Source of the DNA: an uncultured Opitutaceae bacterium
Lineage (GTDB): Bacteria > Verrucomicrobiota > Verrucomicrobiia > Opitutales > Opitutaceae
NCBI GenBank assembly: GCA_903862935.1
Contig: CAIOZY010000046.1
Span: 35,511 to 99,510 of the forward strand
Direction: 5' to 3'
DNA: 64,000 nucleotides
In this document: one piece after another, positions 54,289 through 64,000 of the stretch
How the letters are laid out: the number at the start of each line of letters is the position of its first letter
Numbering within the stretch: the stretch's first letter is position 1
The notes under the pieces: generated by a model
What the model was told of the DNA's origin: nothing
What the model saw: only the letters and a program-made list of their open reading frames with translations
The model's database searches: none
Made by a program: the position numbers and the translations under genes

Positions 54289-54948
54289 CTAGGGAAAGTA
54301 CCGGGCCTTTGCGCGGACCTCGAGGAAACTCCGCTCGGGCAATACGTACGCGGTGAGGCTCCCGCCCATGACGCACGCCGTGTCGATCCCCACCGACCAC
54401 TTCAGCTTGTAGATTTCCGGGCGGGGCGTGTGGCCGTACACCACAAAGGGGGGGCCGCTCCACAGGTCGGCCCAGGCGGGGCATTCGGGGGCGTCGGCGC
54501 GCTTGGCCGGCCGCCCGTCGCGGTCGATCACCTGGACGCGCGTCACGACCTCGGCCGGCTGCTTCTGCCAGGGCTGGTCCGGCAGGAAGCCGCCGTGGAC
54601 GAAGACGGTGTTCATCTCGGGCTCCTCGAAGGTGAGCGGCATCGACTCCAGGTAGGCCCAGTCCTGGGGCCGCAACCGCTCGAAGGTCTCCTGGTCGTGC
54701 TCCTTCGCGTACTTCATGTCGCCGCTCCTGCGGTACTTGAGAAGGCGCAGCTCGTGGTTTCCCAGGAGCGACACCGCCCGGATCTGGCGCGCGAGATCGA
54801 GCACCTTGCAGCTGTCGGGCCCCCGGTTGACGAGGTCCCCCAGCAGCACGATCCTGTCCTCGCGGGCAGGCGCAAGCCGGTCCACCAGCTCGGCGAACTC
54901 CGCGTGGCACCCGTGGATGTCGCCGATTGCGATAAGGCGTCCGTTCAT
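54289..54948 (-). CDS. Calcineurin-like (PPP-family) metallophosphatase
   Basis: A 219-residue phosphoesterase with all PPP motifs: GDIHGC, GDLVNRGPDS, GNHELRLL, VHGGF and GHTPRPE. It resembles small bacterial Ser/Thr phosphatases / diadenosine-tetraphosphate hydrolase-like enzymes. Substrate unknown. Followed 2 bp later by the YhaM-like gene, so co-transcribed; divergent from the 55001 gene by 52 bp. Confidence 0.9.
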   Translation of the reverse strand: MNGRLIAIGDIHGCHAEFAELVDRLAPAREDRIVLLGDLVNRGPDSCKVLDLARQIRAVSLLGNHELRLLKYRRSGDMKYAKEHDQETFERLRPQDWAYLESMPLTFEEPEMNTVFVHGGFLPDQPWQKQPAEVVTRVQVIDRDGRPAKRADAPECPAWADLWSGPPFVVYGHTPRPEIYKLKWSVGIDTACVMGGSLTAYVLPERSFLEVRAKARYFP

Positions 54949-55000
54949 GCGCTGTGAATTTGCTAGCGTCGGTCCGGTCCGGAAGTAAACAAGAAAGCCA

Positions 55001-55540
55001 ATGGAACTGAATCTTCAGCCGCTTGCGGCCTCGTGCTGCGTCACCGGGAGGCCCTTTGCGGAGGGGGACCGGATCCTGAGCTTCCTCATTCAGCCGACGA
55101 CCGTCGAGGTTGTTCGGTATGACCTTCTGGCCGAGCATGGAGAGGGGTTCGCCCCGGAGGGGGCGGTCGTGTGCCGCTGGAGCCATGTCTTCAAGCCCCG
55201 GGTGAGGGAGGGGGACTCGGAGAGGGCCCTTAAATTGACGGCCGAGAACTTGTTCCTCGCCCTGGCTGACCCGGCGACCGAGCCGACGCCCGAGAACACG
55301 AGGCTGGTCCAGTTTCTGGCCCTCATGCTCGAGAGGAAGCGGCTCATCAAGCGCCGGGGACCCGCCCCGGGGGGCGATCGAGAGCTGGTCGAGCACTCCC
55401 GCACCAAGCAGATATTCGAGATTCCCTCCGGGGAGTTGACCCCGGAGTTCTTCGTGGCCGTCCAGCGGCAGCTCTCGGTCCTTGTCGGGGAGCCCAAGCC
55501 GGAGCCTGAGAAGGCGCCCGAGCCGCCCCCTAGCGCCTGA
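55001..55540 (+). CDS. Conserved hypothetical protein with N-terminal CCVTG motif
   Basis: A 179-residue soluble protein. It begins with [19 protein letters not shown], a Cys-rich motif that could be a small metal or zinc-ribbon site, and ends in a Pro/Glu-rich tail ([16 protein letters not shown]). The middle is helical ([19 protein letters not shown]). I recall similar unnamed proteins in planctomycete/verrucomicrobial genomes but cannot name one. The 3' end overlaps hisF by 11 bp tail to tail. Confidence 0.7.
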   Translation: MELNLQPLAASCCVTGRPFAEGDRILSFLIQPTTVEVVRYDLLAEHGEGFAPEGAVVCRWSHVFKPRVREGDSERALKLTAENLFLALADPATEPTPENTRLVQFLALMLERKRLIKRRGPAPGGDRELVEHSRTKQIFEIPSGELTPEFFVAVQRQLSVLVGEPKPEPEKAPEPPPSA

Positions 55541-56294
55541 CCGGGATCCCGCGCCCGCCGAGGTAGGCCTTGACCTGGGGGATCGTGAGGGTCCCGAAGT
55601 GGAACAGCGAGGCCGCCAGGGCCGCGCTCGCGCCGCCCTCCTGCAGGACGTCGGCGAAGTGCTCGAGGGTGCCCGCCCCGCCGCTCGCAATCACGGGGAC
55701 CGGCACAGCGTCGCTCACCTTGCGGGTCAGCTCCAGGTCGTAGCCGGCCTGGGTTCCGTCCCGGTCCATGCTGGTCAGCAGAATCTCCCCGGCCCCGAGG
55801 GCGACCCCGCGCTCCGCCCAGGCGACCGCGTCCAGTCCCGCGGGCTTGCGTCCGCCGTGGGTGTAGACCTGCCAGTCTGCGCCGGGCCCGGGACCGCGCT
55901 TGGCGTCGATCGCCAGCACGATGCACTGGGCGCCGAAGCGCTCCGAGGCCGAGCGGATGAGCTCGGGGTCCAGGATCGCCGCCGTGTTGAGGGAAACCTT
56001 GTCGGCCCCGCTCCTGAGCATCGCCTCGATGTCGGCGAGGGTCCGCAGGCCCCCGCCCACGGTGAGCGGCATGAAGCACTGCTCGGCCGTCGCGGCGACG
56101 ACCTCGTGCATGATGTTCCGGCGGTCGCTCGAGGCGGTGATGTCCAGGAACACCAGTTCATCGGCGCCCTGGGCGTCGTAGGCCCGGGCGCATTCAACCG
56201 GGTCCCCGGCGTCGCGCAGCTGCTGGAAGCGCACGCCCTTGACCACTCGGCCGGCAGTCACATCCAGGCAGGGGATGACGCGGCGGGAGAGCAT
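55530..56294 (-). CDS. hisF: Imidazole glycerol phosphate synthase cyclase subunit
   Basis: A 254-residue TIM barrel of histidine biosynthesis. The catalytic Asp11 in [16 protein letters not shown] and Asp130 in LAIDAKR are present, and phosphate-binding GG/GAG motifs ([19 protein letters not shown]) are in place. It forms IGP from PRFAR with ammonia from HisH; hisH is not in this window. Its start is 4 bp after the stop of the 586-aa gene, so the two are probably co-transcribed. Confidence 0.97.
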   Translation of the reverse strand: MLSRRVIPCLDVTAGRVVKGVRFQQLRDAGDPVECARAYDAQGADELVFLDITASSDRRNIMHEVVAATAEQCFMPLTVGGGLRTLADIEAMLRSGADKVSLNTAAILDPELIRSASERFGAQCIVLAIDAKRGPGPGADWQVYTHGGRKPAGLDAVAWAERGVALGAGEILLTSMDRDGTQAGYDLELTRKVSDAVPVPVIASGGAGTLEHFADVLQEGGASAALAASLFHFGTLTIPQVKAYLGGRGIPVRR

Positions 56295-56298
56295 CGGA

Positions 56299-58059
56299 TC
56301 ACCCGTCGGCTCGGGTGATGTCCGGATCGAAGTTCACACACAGGCGGTACGCCTGGCCGGGCCGCATGATCAGCGGGTGGTCACGGATCAGGTACTGCAG
56401 GTAGTGGATCTTGCCGTAATTGGTCTTGAGGGCCGGGTCGGCGCTGACGACCTCCGTGTCCTGCCAGTTGGCCTGGAAGTCGTCGCGGGCGACGCTGCAG
56501 CCGTGCCCCTTCGGGCCCAGGGTCATCGCGCCGCTGACCCGGTAGCGGGAGTGGGGCGCGGCGACGGCGAGCACGTAGCGGAACTTGTCGAGGGTGACCT
56601 GCTGCTTGACCGTGTACGCGAACTCGCAGCTGATCTTCGAGCCGGTGAAGGTCCACTGGACTTTGACGCTCCCGAAGTTGCGCAGCATCTCCTCCTTGGT
56701 CGTGATGAGGTCGGGCTGCTCGTAGCGGAAGAAGAAGCTGTTCCTCAGGCCCAGGCCCGTGACGCAGTTCTTCCCGTAGAAGGCGGGCAGGGTCACGTGC
56801 TCGCCGAAGGTGAGCTCGGGCAGCATGACCGGCAGGTACACGTTGTTCGGCCAGTCGAAGACCCCGGGGCAGTGGGGGAAGGGCAGGGCGTCGCTCGAGA
56901 GGTTTCCGCCGCAGCTGACGAGCGGGATCTGCAGGTGCAGGCCGCTCTCGCCGTCGCGATACAGGAACAGGCCCTGTTCCTTGCGGTTTCCCTTGTCGAA
57001 GATGACGAACCGGCCGCTGGTGCGCGTGGGCTCGCTCTTGACGATCCCCGGGGGCATCTGCGCGACCTTCGCCAGGCGCGACCACTGGCACAGGTAGCGG
57101 GCGGCGTCGAAGTTCGCCATCCGGGTCGTGTGCTGCTTGTAGGCGGTCCTCTCGGCGTCGCGCAGGTCGAGGAAGCCCTGCTCCTGGTCCAGGTACGTCT
57201 GGTAGAAGAACAGGAACAGCCGGCGCAGGATGTCGAAATACTTCGGCTTCTGCTCGTCGGGGATCCACCCGTCGCGCAGCCCCTGGAGGATGAGGCTGAT
57301 GCAGTGCATCTGGCCGTAGGCTCCGGCGGCGCGGCCGAAGGCCCAGCCCAGACCGTCGGCCCGGACCAGGTCGGGCATCATCCGGATGTACTTTTCGGCG
57401 TAGGTTCTAAGGGTGGGCAGCTTCCGGTCCCGGACCCCGCTGTTGGCGTGCAGCTGCAGGGCCGAGCGGATGAACACGAAGCTCAGGACCCCGTACAGGT
57501 TGAAGTTGCCGCCCAGGCCGGGGACGGCGTCGTCGAAGAACCCCGCGGAGCTCGTCTGGTTGATGCGGTCGACCAGGCGCTCGATCAGCCGGGAGGTCTC
57601 GTCCTTCTTGGACAGGCCGAAGCTGAATCGGGCCACGGCCTTGGCGACATTGAAGGCCTGCCAGTGGTTGTCGAAGTCGCTGCGGTGGAGAAGCTGCTTG
57701 TCGATGCGCTGCTGGGTCTCCTCGACCAGGCGCTCCCAAACCGGGTTGCGCTCCTTGGAGGGCCCGAAGCACAGCAGACCCAGGGCGGCGTACGCCAGGC
57801 CGTTTTCGGCCGGCGGTTCGGTGAACATCTGGGCGGTGATGCAGCGGGCCGCAAGGTCGATCAGGTCGTGGCCCTTGAGGGTCGTCTCGCCGGTAGCCCG
57901 GTAGTACTCCCCCAGGGCGTACGCGACGTGTCCCGGCTCGTCGGGTCGGGATTGCTCGTCGTTGGCGGGGAGGACGGAGCCGTCGGGTTGGATGGATTCG
58001 ATGTTCTGGCCGAGCATCGAACGGGCCATATCGAGACATTGCTCCGAAAAACTGTGCAT
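56299..58059 (-). CDS. Large uncharacterised protein, alpha/alpha-toroid-like N-half
   Basis: A 586-residue cytosolic protein (no signal peptide or TM). The first ~330 residues are regular helical hairpins ([55 protein letters not shown]) like an (alpha/alpha)6 toroid of glycosidases or polysaccharide lyases; the second half is beta-rich ([33 protein letters not shown]). Such a pairing recalls heparinase-type enzymes, but no catalytic residues can be assigned. It lies between rho2 and hisF on the minus strand. Confidence 0.6.
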   Translation of the reverse strand: MHSFSEQCLDMARSMLGQNIESIQPDGSVLPANDEQSRPDEPGHVAYALGEYYRATGETTLKGHDLIDLAARCITAQMFTEPPAENGLAYAALGLLCFGPSKERNPVWERLVEETQQRIDKQLLHRSDFDNHWQAFNVAKAVARFSFGLSKKDETSRLIERLVDRINQTSSAGFFDDAVPGLGGNFNLYGVLSFVFIRSALQLHANSGVRDRKLPTLRTYAEKYIRMMPDLVRADGLGWAFGRAAGAYGQMHCISLILQGLRDGWIPDEQKPKYFDILRRLFLFFYQTYLDQEQGFLDLRDAERTAYKQHTTRMANFDAARYLCQWSRLAKVAQMPPGIVKSEPTRTSGRFVIFDKGNRKEQGLFLYRDGESGLHLQIPLVSCGGNLSSDALPFPHCPGVFDWPNNVYLPVMLPELTFGEHVTLPAFYGKNCVTGLGLRNSFFFRYEQPDLITTKEEMLRNFGSVKVQWTFTGSKISCEFAYTVKQQVTLDKFRYVLAVAAPHSRYRVSGAMTLGPKGHGCSVARDDFQANWQDTEVVSADPALKTNYGKIHYLQYLIRDHPLIMRPGQAYRLCVNFDPDITRADG

Positions 58060-58161
58060 TGCTGGGTAGACGAGGTGAAGGTGGACGCCCCCGGGTGGGG
58101 CGCTGCGCGAAGGAAGGTCAACTATCTTGGCAAGAGGGGGACAGGGGCAAGAGGGAAGTTG

Positions 58162-59421
58162 CTAGCGGGCGATGAGCTTCAGGAACTCCTCGTTGGTCTT
58201 TGTCTTGGACAGGCGGGCGATCATGGTCTCAGTCGCCTCCTCGATCTTCTGCTGGACCAGGGCCCGGCGGAAGAAATGGATCCCCTCGAGCTTCTTGGCG
58301 TCGATCAGAAGCTCCTCCTTGCGGGTTCCCGACGAGGCGATGTTGATCGCCGGCCAAAGGCGCATCTCGGCGCACTTGCGGTCCAGGACGAGCTCCATGT
58401 TGCCCGTGCCCTTGAACTCCTGGAAGATGACGTCGTCCATGCGGCTTCCCGTCTCGACCAAGACCGAGGCGATGATCGTCAGGGAGCCGGCCTCCTCGGT
58501 GTTGCGGGCCGAGGCGAACAGCTGGCGGGGCTTTTCCAGGGCGCGCACGTCCAACCCGCCGGAGCCGGTCCGGCCGCTGTTGCGCTGGGTGTTGTGGGCC
58601 CGGGACAGCCGGGTGATCGAGTCGAGGAACAAGACGACGTCCTTGCCGGCCTCGACCAGGCGCTTGGCGCGCTCGATGCACAGGTCGGCTATCCGGATGT
58701 GGTTGTCGATCTGCTCGTCGTTCGAGGAGGCCCAGATCTCGGCCGGGACGCTCCGCTTGAAGTCGGTGACCTCCTCGGGCCGCTCGTCGACCAGAAGGAT
58801 CATGACCAGGCACTCGGGGTTGTTCTCCAGGACGCCCAGGGCCATGTCGCGCAGCAGGGTCGTCTTGCCCGTCCTCGGCGGGGCGACGATCAGGCCGCGG
58901 GTGCCCTTGCCGATCGGGCAGAACAGGTCAACGGCCCGGGTCGTCATGCGCCCGTCTTTCATCTCCATCTTGAGGTGCTTGAGGGGGGAGACGGTGGTCA
59001 GGGCCGTGAAGTCCAGCCGCGCCCTGCGGTCCTCGAGCGGCAACCGGTCGACCTGCTCGATGAACTTGATCTTGGGATTGGGGAACCGTCCCTCGGGCGG
59101 GAAGGCCGTTCCGCTGACCAGGGAGCCCTGCCGCAGCTTGAAGCGGCGGATCAGTTCCTTGGGGACGAAGGTGTCGGTCGGCCGGCGCTTGCCGTTCTTG
59201 GACAGGTCCAGAAGCTGGCCGTTTCCGCCCCGGGAGAGGTCGATGTCGAGGACACCCTCGACTTGGATCACGTTGTCAGGCTGGGGCGCGGGGGCCGCCG
59301 CCACGGGGGGGGAGGCGGGCGCCTCCTGCCGTTCCGGCGGGGCGGCCGGGGGCTCGGCGGGGCGGTCATCGGACCCGGATTTCACGGGGTCCTGCTTTGC
59401 GGGCACTTGTTTTTTTTCCAT
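58162..59421 (-). CDS. rho: Transcription termination factor Rho (copy 2, short)
   Basis: A 419-residue Rho paralogue. It lacks the N-terminal helical subdomain and the long basic insertion of copy 1, having only a ~50-residue Pro/Ala-rich leader before the RNA-binding barrel (EGVLDIDLSRGGNGQLLDLS). Walker [10 protein letters not shown], Walker [15 protein letters not shown]-loop LDSITRLSRAHN and a modified R-loop (SGGLDVRALEKPRQLF) are intact, with GTGNMELVLDR. Both copies look catalytically able. Divergent from acs by about 100 bp. Confidence 0.95.
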   Translation of the reverse strand: MEKKQVPAKQDPVKSGSDDRPAEPPAAPPERQEAPASPPVAAAPAPQPDNVIQVEGVLDIDLSRGGNGQLLDLSKNGKRRPTDTFVPKELIRRFKLRQGSLVSGTAFPPEGRFPNPKIKFIEQVDRLPLEDRRARLDFTALTTVSPLKHLKMEMKDGRMTTRAVDLFCPIGKGTRGLIVAPPRTGKTTLLRDMALGVLENNPECLVMILLVDERPEEVTDFKRSVPAEIWASSNDEQIDNHIRIADLCIERAKRLVEAGKDVVLFLDSITRLSRAHNTQRNSGRTGSGGLDVRALEKPRQLFASARNTEEAGSLTIIASVLVETGSRMDDVIFQEFKGTGNMELVLDRKCAEMRLWPAINIASSGTRKEELLIDAKKLEGIHFFRRALVQQKIEEATETMIARLSKTKTNEEFLKLIAR

Positions 59422-59524
59422 ACGGATACGGGACTCTACGTCGCCTTGTGCTTGACGCCTAAAACCCGAATCGGGATTAGTGACGCCGTCACACGTCTTT
59501 AAACCCCTTAATCAGCCACCCAAC

Positions 59525-61474
59525 GTGACCGACCAGACGATTACCTCAGTTTCCCGGGAGCACCGGGTATTCAGGCCTTCGGCCGAGTTCAAAGCCCAAG
59601 CCAACCTTGGGAACGACGCGGCCTATAAGAGACTCTATTCAGAGTCTGTCAACACCCCAGAGAAGTTCTGGGCCAGGGAAGCCAAGCGATTTCTCACCTG
59701 GCGGCGCCCCTTCAAGAAAGTCCTCGAATGGAAGTTGCCTCATTCCAAGTGGTTCCAAGGAGGGCAACTGAATGTCGCCGAGAATTGCCTCGATCGCCAC
59801 CTGGGCACGGCCCGGGCCAACAAGGCGGCGATCATCTTCGAGGGGGAGCCGGGCGACATCCGCACGCTCACGTACCGCCAGCTCCACCAGGAAGTATGCC
59901 GATTTGCTAACGCTTTGACGGGTCTTGGGATAGGCAAGGGCGACAGAATCGCCATATACATGCCCATGGTCCCCGAGGCGGCGATCGCCATGCTCGCCTG
60001 CGCCCGGCTGGGCGCCATCCACACGGTCATTTTCGGCGGATTTTCGAGCGAGGCGATCAAGGACCGGGTCAACGACTGCAAAGCCCGGGTGATCATCACG
60101 GCCGACGGCGGCTGGAGGCGCGGGAAAATCGTCGAACTGAAGACCAACGTCGACCGGGCCCTGCCGGGCACCCCGACGGTGGAGCACGTGATTGTCCTGA
60201 AGCGCACCGGCCAGGAGGTCCCGATGGAGGCCGGCCGGGACCGCTGGTGGCACGAGTTTGTCAAAGGGCAGCCCGTCGAGCACAAGGCCAAGGGCTTCGA
60301 CAGCGAGAACCCGCTGTTCATCCTGTACACGAGCGGGTCCACGGGAAAGCCGAAGGGGGTCCTGCACACCACTGCCGGGTACCTGCTCGGGGTGGCGATA
60401 ACTACCCACTACGTCTTCGACCTGAAGGACAGCGACGTGTACTTCTGCACGGCCGACGTCGGCTGGATCACCGGCCACAGCTACGTTGTGTACGGCCCGC
60501 TCGCCAACGGGGCCACGGTCCTCATGTACGAGGGCGCCCCCAACCACCCGGAGCCCGACCGCTTCTGGGACGTGATTGACCGCCACAACGTGTCGATCTT
60601 CTACACGGCCCCCACCGCGATCCGGGCCTTCATGCGCTGGGGGGACGACTACGTCAACCGCCACAGCCTGAAGTCCCTGCGGCTGCTGGGCACGGTCGGC
60701 GAGCCGATCAACCCGGAGGCCTGGATGTGGTACCACAAGGTGATCGGCAAGAAGCGCTGCCCGATCGTGGACACCTGGTGGCAGACCGAGACCGGCGCCA
60801 TCATGGTGAGCCCGATCCCGGGCGTCACCCAGACCAAGCCCGGATCCTGCACGCGGCCCTTCTTCGGGGTGGTCCCGAAGGTGCTCGACGAAACCGGCCG
60901 GGAGGTCCCCGCCGGCAGCGGCGGCCGGCTCTTCCTCGCCAAGCCCTGGCCCTCGATGCTGCGCACCCTTTGGGGGGACGACGAACGCTTCAAGAAGCAG
61001 TACTGGAGCGAATTGCCCGGCTATTACTTCGCCGGCGACGGCGCCCGGTTTGACGAGGACCACTACCTGTGGGTCGTCGGCCGGATCGACGACGTACTGA
61101 ACGTCTCGGGCCACCGGATCGGGACGGCCGAGGTCGAGAGCGCCCTGGTCGCGCACCCCTTCGTGGCGGAGGCCGCGGTGGTGGGCCGCCCGGACGAACT
61201 CAAGGGGCAGGCCCTGGTGTGCTTCGTCACGTTGAAGAACGGGATTTCGGCGAACCCCGAATTGAAGGAGACGCTGCGCCAGCATGTGGCCAAGGAGATC
61301 GGGTCCCTCGCGCGGCCCGACGACGTCCGCTTCGCCGCGGGCCTGCCGAAGACCCGGAGCGGAAAGATCATGCGCCGGATCCTGAAGGAGATCGCGGCCG
61401 GAGGCGACGTGAAGGGCGACACGACGACCCTGGAGGATTTCTCGGTCGTGGCGGCCCTCCAGCACGACGAGTAG
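59525..61474 (+). CDS. acs: Acetyl-CoA synthetase
   Basis: A 649-residue AMP-forming enzyme activating acetate. Motifs: P-loop [16 protein letters not shown], acetate-pocket region [13 protein letters not shown], hinge [15 protein letters not shown] and the acylatable Lys near the end in [14 protein letters not shown] 59525 is preferred: it gives [18 protein letters not shown], matching the family start; GTG 59480 would add 15 residues. Divergent from rho2 and convergent with dxs. Confidence 0.95.
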   Translation: MTDQTITSVSREHRVFRPSAEFKAQANLGNDAAYKRLYSESVNTPEKFWAREAKRFLTWRRPFKKVLEWKLPHSKWFQGGQLNVAENCLDRHLGTARANKAAIIFEGEPGDIRTLTYRQLHQEVCRFANALTGLGIGKGDRIAIYMPMVPEAAIAMLACARLGAIHTVIFGGFSSEAIKDRVNDCKARVIITADGGWRRGKIVELKTNVDRALPGTPTVEHVIVLKRTGQEVPMEAGRDRWWHEFVKGQPVEHKAKGFDSENPLFILYTSGSTGKPKGVLHTTAGYLLGVAITTHYVFDLKDSDVYFCTADVGWITGHSYVVYGPLANGATVLMYEGAPNHPEPDRFWDVIDRHNVSIFYTAPTAIRAFMRWGDDYVNRHSLKSLRLLGTVGEPINPEAWMWYHKVIGKKRCPIVDTWWQTETGAIMVSPIPGVTQTKPGSCTRPFFGVVPKVLDETGREVPAGSGGRLFLAKPWPSMLRTLWGDDERFKKQYWSELPGYYFAGDGARFDEDHYLWVVGRIDDVLNVSGHRIGTAEVESALVAHPFVAEAAVVGRPDELKGQALVCFVTLKNGISANPELKETLRQHVAKEIGSLARPDDVRFAAGLPKTRSGKIMRRILKEIAAGGDVKGDTTTLEDFSVVAALQHDE

Positions 61475-61492
61475 GAGGACCCCTCTTGCACC

Positions 61493-61523
61493 AGCCTCCG
61501 GGGCTCGAGAGCTCCGGAGGGCT
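61493..61523. terminator. Hairpin between convergent acs and dxs
   Basis: Stem AGCCTCCGG / CCGGAGGGCT (one bulged G) around a 12-base loop, right at the dxs stop. Probably bidirectional. Confidence 0.5.
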
Positions 61524-63437
61524 CTAGGTCTTGGCGCCGCCCAGGCGGCGCCAGCGCGCCGCGATGCGCCCGAGGATCGCGTCCGGGGACAATCCGTTTG
61601 CCAGGCGCAGGTCCTCGGCGCTCGTCCCGTGCCCGACGAACTGGTCGGGCCAGCCGATCCGCTCGACGGCGGCTTTGCCGCCCGAATCCTGGAGGGCCTC
61701 GAGGACCGCGCTGCCGAAACCTCCGGTGAGGACGTGGTCTTCGAGGGTGACAATGAGCGGGACCGAGGCCGCGTGCTTGCCGAGCAGCTCGAGGTCGAGC
61801 GGCTTGACGAAGCGGGCGTTGACGATCCCCACGGAGAGGTGCTCCTCGGACTCGAGCCGTTGGGCGAGCCGTAGGGCCTCGGCCACCATCGGCCCGAGGG
61901 CCCAAAGGACGATGTCGGAGCCCTCCTTGAGGACCTGCGCGCACCCGAGCTTAAGCGCGGCGGGCTCCTCCTTCAGGGTGACGCCCACTCCGGCGCCCCG
62001 CGGATAGCGGATGAAGGCGGGCCCTCCCAGGGACAGGCTCATGTGGAGCATGTCCACCAGCTCATCTTCGTCCTTGGGCTGCATGAGGGCGACCCCGGGG
62101 ACGCACCGCAGGTACGCTAGGTCGAACAACCCGTGGTGGGTCGGCCCGTCGTTCGGCGAAAGCCCGGCCCGGTCGAGGCAGAAGGTGACCGGCAGGCGCT
62201 GCAGGGCGACGTCGTGGACGATCGGGTCGAAGGCCCGCTGCAGGAAGGTCGAGTAGATGGCGCAGACCGGCCGCATCCCCTGGGAGGCCAGGCCCGCGGC
62301 AAAGAGTACGGCGTGCTCCTCGGCGATCCCGACGTCGAAGAACTGCCCCGGCAGCTCGGAGGCCAGGGCCGAAAGGCCCGTTCCGGCCGGCATGGCCGCC
62401 GTGATCCCGACCACCCTGGGGTCGGCCCGGGCGATCCTGACCAGGGCCTTTCCGAAGACATCCTGGTAGGCCGGGGGTGTCCCCTTGGCGGGCTTGCGGC
62501 TCTCCCCGGTCGACGGGTCAAAGGCGCCCAGGCCGTGGAACTTCTCGGGGAAACTGCGCGCGGCGGCCAGGCCGTGACCCTTTTTCGTGAGCACGTGCAG
62601 GAGCACGGGCTCGTCGAGCCCCTTGGCGAACTCGAGGTTCTTGGTGAGCTCGTCGAAGTCGTGCCCGTTGATCGGCCCGAAGTAGCGCAGCCCGAACTTC
62701 TCGAAAATGCTGGAGTCGACGACAAAGTCCTTGGCCTCGCGCTTCCACTTCAGCCACACCCGGTGCATCTCGTGGCCGTGCGGCAGCCCCGTGAAGAATT
62801 TCTCCAGGTCGTGGTGGATCTTGTTGTAGGTGGAGCTGGTGCTCAGGCGGTTGAGGTAGTGGGCCATCGCCCCGACGTTGCGGGCTATCGACCACTCGTT
62901 GTCGTTGAGGATAACGATCAGCCGCTTGGTGGAGGTCGCGACATTGTTGATCGCCTCCATCGTGATCCCGCAGGTGAAGGCGGCATCCCCGCAGACGGCG
63001 ATCACGTGCTCGTTCGATCCGCGCAGGTCCCTGGCGGTGGCCATGCCGAGAGCCGCGCTCAGGGCCGTCCCCGCGTGGCCCGCGCCGTAGGCGTCGTGGG
63101 GGCTTTCGGACTGGGTGAGAAATCCGCTCGCCCCCCCGGTCTGCCGGAGCTTGCGGAAGAACTCTCCGCCGCGGCCCGTCAGGAGCTTGTGGGTGTAGCC
63201 CTGGTGGGAGACGTCGAAGACGAACCGGTCGGTCCGCGAGTCAAAGACCCGGTGCAGGGCCACGGTGAGCTCGACCACCCCGAGGTTCGGGCCGACGTGC
63301 CCGCCGTTGGCGGCCGTGACGGCGATGATCTCCTCGCGCAGCTCGCGCGCCAGCCGCGGGAGCTCGTCGCGGGGCAGGGCCTTCACATCCGCGGGGCCGC
63401 GGATCGAGTCAAGCAGCCGGGGGGTCGCTTCGCTCAT
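61524..63437 (-). CDS. dxs: 1-deoxy-D-xylulose-5-phosphate synthase
   Basis: A 637-residue thiamine-diphosphate enzyme, first step of the MEP isoprenoid pathway. Motifs: GHVGPNLGVVELTVAL, the TPP motif GDAAFTCG...NDNEWSI (usual GDG is GDA), DRAGLSPNDGPTHHG, and C-terminal TLEDHVLTGGFG. Start at 63437 is chosen where the family begins (MSEATPRLLDSI); the open frame upstream is a shadow. It follows xseB by 13 bp, a common xseB-(ispA)-dxs arrangement without ispA. Confidence 0.96.
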   Translation of the reverse strand: MSEATPRLLDSIRGPADVKALPRDELPRLARELREEIIAVTAANGGHVGPNLGVVELTVALHRVFDSRTDRFVFDVSHQGYTHKLLTGRGGEFFRKLRQTGGASGFLTQSESPHDAYGAGHAGTALSAALGMATARDLRGSNEHVIAVCGDAAFTCGITMEAINNVATSTKRLIVILNDNEWSIARNVGAMAHYLNRLSTSSTYNKIHHDLEKFFTGLPHGHEMHRVWLKWKREAKDFVVDSSIFEKFGLRYFGPINGHDFDELTKNLEFAKGLDEPVLLHVLTKKGHGLAAARSFPEKFHGLGAFDPSTGESRKPAKGTPPAYQDVFGKALVRIARADPRVVGITAAMPAGTGLSALASELPGQFFDVGIAEEHAVLFAAGLASQGMRPVCAIYSTFLQRAFDPIVHDVALQRLPVTFCLDRAGLSPNDGPTHHGLFDLAYLRCVPGVALMQPKDEDELVDMLHMSLSLGGPAFIRYPRGAGVGVTLKEEPAALKLGCAQVLKEGSDIVLWALGPMVAEALRLAQRLESEEHLSVGIVNARFVKPLDLELLGKHAASVPLIVTLEDHVLTGGFGSAVLEALQDSGGKAAVERIGWPDQFVGHGTSAEDLRLANGLSPDAILGRIAARWRRLGGAKT

Positions 63438-63450
63438 CGCAGAGGCGCTC

Positions 63451-63693
63451 TCAGGATTCGCGCTCCCCCTCGAAGGGGACGAACGCGGCGCCGTCTTTCT
63501 GCTTCTTGAGTTGCTCGATCTTGAGCTCGGCCTCCTTAAGCCGCGCCTGGCACTGCTTGAGGAGCCGGTTGCCCTCCTCAAACTTGGCCAGCAGATCGGC
63601 CAGGGGCACCTCGCCCGACTCCATCGATTCAACGACGGCCTCCAGGCGGCTTAGCGCGGCCTCAAAGGTGAGTTTGGCCTCTTTGTTTTCCAC
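63451..63693 (-). CDS. xseB: Exodeoxyribonuclease VII small subunit
   Basis: An 80-residue helical protein. The core LTFEAALSRLEAVVESMESGEVPLADLLAKFEEGNRLLKQCQARL is the XseB helical hairpin that binds the XseA catalytic subunit. GTG at 63693 is the likely start. Followed by dxs, 13 bp away. Confidence 0.92.
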   Translation of the reverse strand: MENKEAKLTFEAALSRLEAVVESMESGEVPLADLLAKFEEGNRLLKQCQARLKEAELKIEQLKKQKDGAAFVPFEGERES

Positions 63694-63761
63694 CTGGTCA
63701 CGATGCTGGGGTGGGGCCGGCAGTTCAACCAATCTTTGATCGGGAAAAGGCGCCGCCTTGC

Positions 63762-63767
63762 TACAAT
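63762..63767 (+). promoter_or_regulatory. Extended -10 box (TGC TACAAT)
   Basis: TGC-TACAAT, nine bases before the GTG at 63777; five of six consensus bases. Implies a leaderless transcript for the last gene. Confidence 0.45.
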
Positions 63768-63776
63768 CGCCTCCCT

Positions 63777-64000
63777 GTGAACCCCTGGCGCCCCCCGGCC
63801 GCCCCCCCGGATCCTCCTTGCGCTGGTTCTGGCGCCCGCGCCGGGAGGGGCCGCGGCGGAGGGCGACAGCCTCACGGTCGCCACCTACAACGTCCAAAAC
63901 TACGGGCCGGCCGACCGCATGACTAGCGAGGGCTTCCGCCTGGGCTACCCCAAGCCCGAGGCCGAGAAACGGGCCCTGCGCGCCGTGATCGGCCGGCTAG
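63777..64000 (+). CDS. Secreted endonuclease/exonuclease/phosphatase-family protein, start frameshifted, cut by window end
   Basis: GTG 63777 opens a leader (VNPWRPPAAP...). After a C7 run (63802-63808) the frame that continues to the window edge reads RILLALVLAPAPGGAAAEGDSLTVATYNVQNYGPADRM: a signal peptide and then the ATYNVQNY motif of the EEP nuclease/phosphatase fold. Removing one C, or adding two, joins leader and body. Without that shift no normal start exists in frame. Type of substrate cannot be told from this fragment. Confidence 0.65.

Noticed and set aside
56239..59502. 1087-codon plus-strand open frame
   Set aside because: It lies antisense to the 586-aa gene and rho copy 2, both with real motifs; its composition is the usual GC-rich shadow (Gly/Ala/Asp/Val-rich, no domains).

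Overview
The window is a GC-rich (well over 60% by eye) chromosomal stretch with tightly packed, often 1-4 bp overlapping genes. It has no rRNA, tRNA, IS element, prophage or CRISPR array that I can see. Gene content (coaE-rho pair with a long disordered Rho N-terminus, a second rho, RibB fused to a dead RibA domain, large pseudopilin set, almost no Shine-Dalgarno sequences) suggests a member of Verrucomicrobiota, probably Opitutae. That assignment is inference from protein style, not from a marker gene search.

Layout. 1-12.8 kb is mostly housekeeping: a possible ComEC start at the left edge, rarA, a Na/Pi-cotransporter-like gene, ribB, ribH, nusB and ftsY on the plus strand; then a secreted beta-propeller protein, an orphan modB and glmS on the minus strand, divergent from glgC and a CHAD-domain gene. 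12.8-14.8 kb holds small unknown genes, one ending in a sigma-region-4-like helix-turn-helix. 14.9-33.5 kb is a complete type IV pilus/type II secretion-like locus: on the minus strand prepilin peptidase, five pilin-like proteins, a PilT-like ATPase, PilM/N-like, PilO-like, PilP-like, PilB-like and PilC-like proteins and a 1241-residue repeat-rich surface protein, with the secretin divergent on the plus strand. 33.5-46 kb is a signalling region: three consecutive two-component genes, an odd sigma-70 factor with a ParB/KorB-like partner, single response regulators, a PAS protein, a PhoB/PhoR-like pair, a VWA protein, an NhaD-type antiporter and a KdpE-like regulator. 46-50.7 kb holds two amtB-glnK operons in mirror image, each with a sigma-54-type promoter. 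50.8-64 kb returns to housekeeping: coaE-rho, a YhaM-like nuclease, a phosphatase, hisF, a second rho, acs, xseB-dxs and the start of a secreted endonuclease/phosphatase-family gene.

How the parts may work together. The pilus locus contains both an extension-type (PilB) and a retraction-type (PilT) ATPase, so a retractile pilus fits better than pure secretion; the terminal adhesin-like protein and a pseudopilin carrying sugar-enzyme-type beta domains point to surface binding. The nitrogen region pairs each ammonium channel with its PII regulator. A tandem 11-bp array of TTGTCA-type half-sites (Pho-box-like) lies between the VWA gene and the antiporter gene, close to a PhoB/PhoR-like pair.

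Sequence quality and style. Three genes (pilB-like, nhaD-like, the last gene) are broken by single-base shifts in G/C homopolymers of 6-7 bases, which looks more like assembly error than decay. Several genes have a strong -10 box 6-9 bases before the start codon, implying leaderless transcripts.
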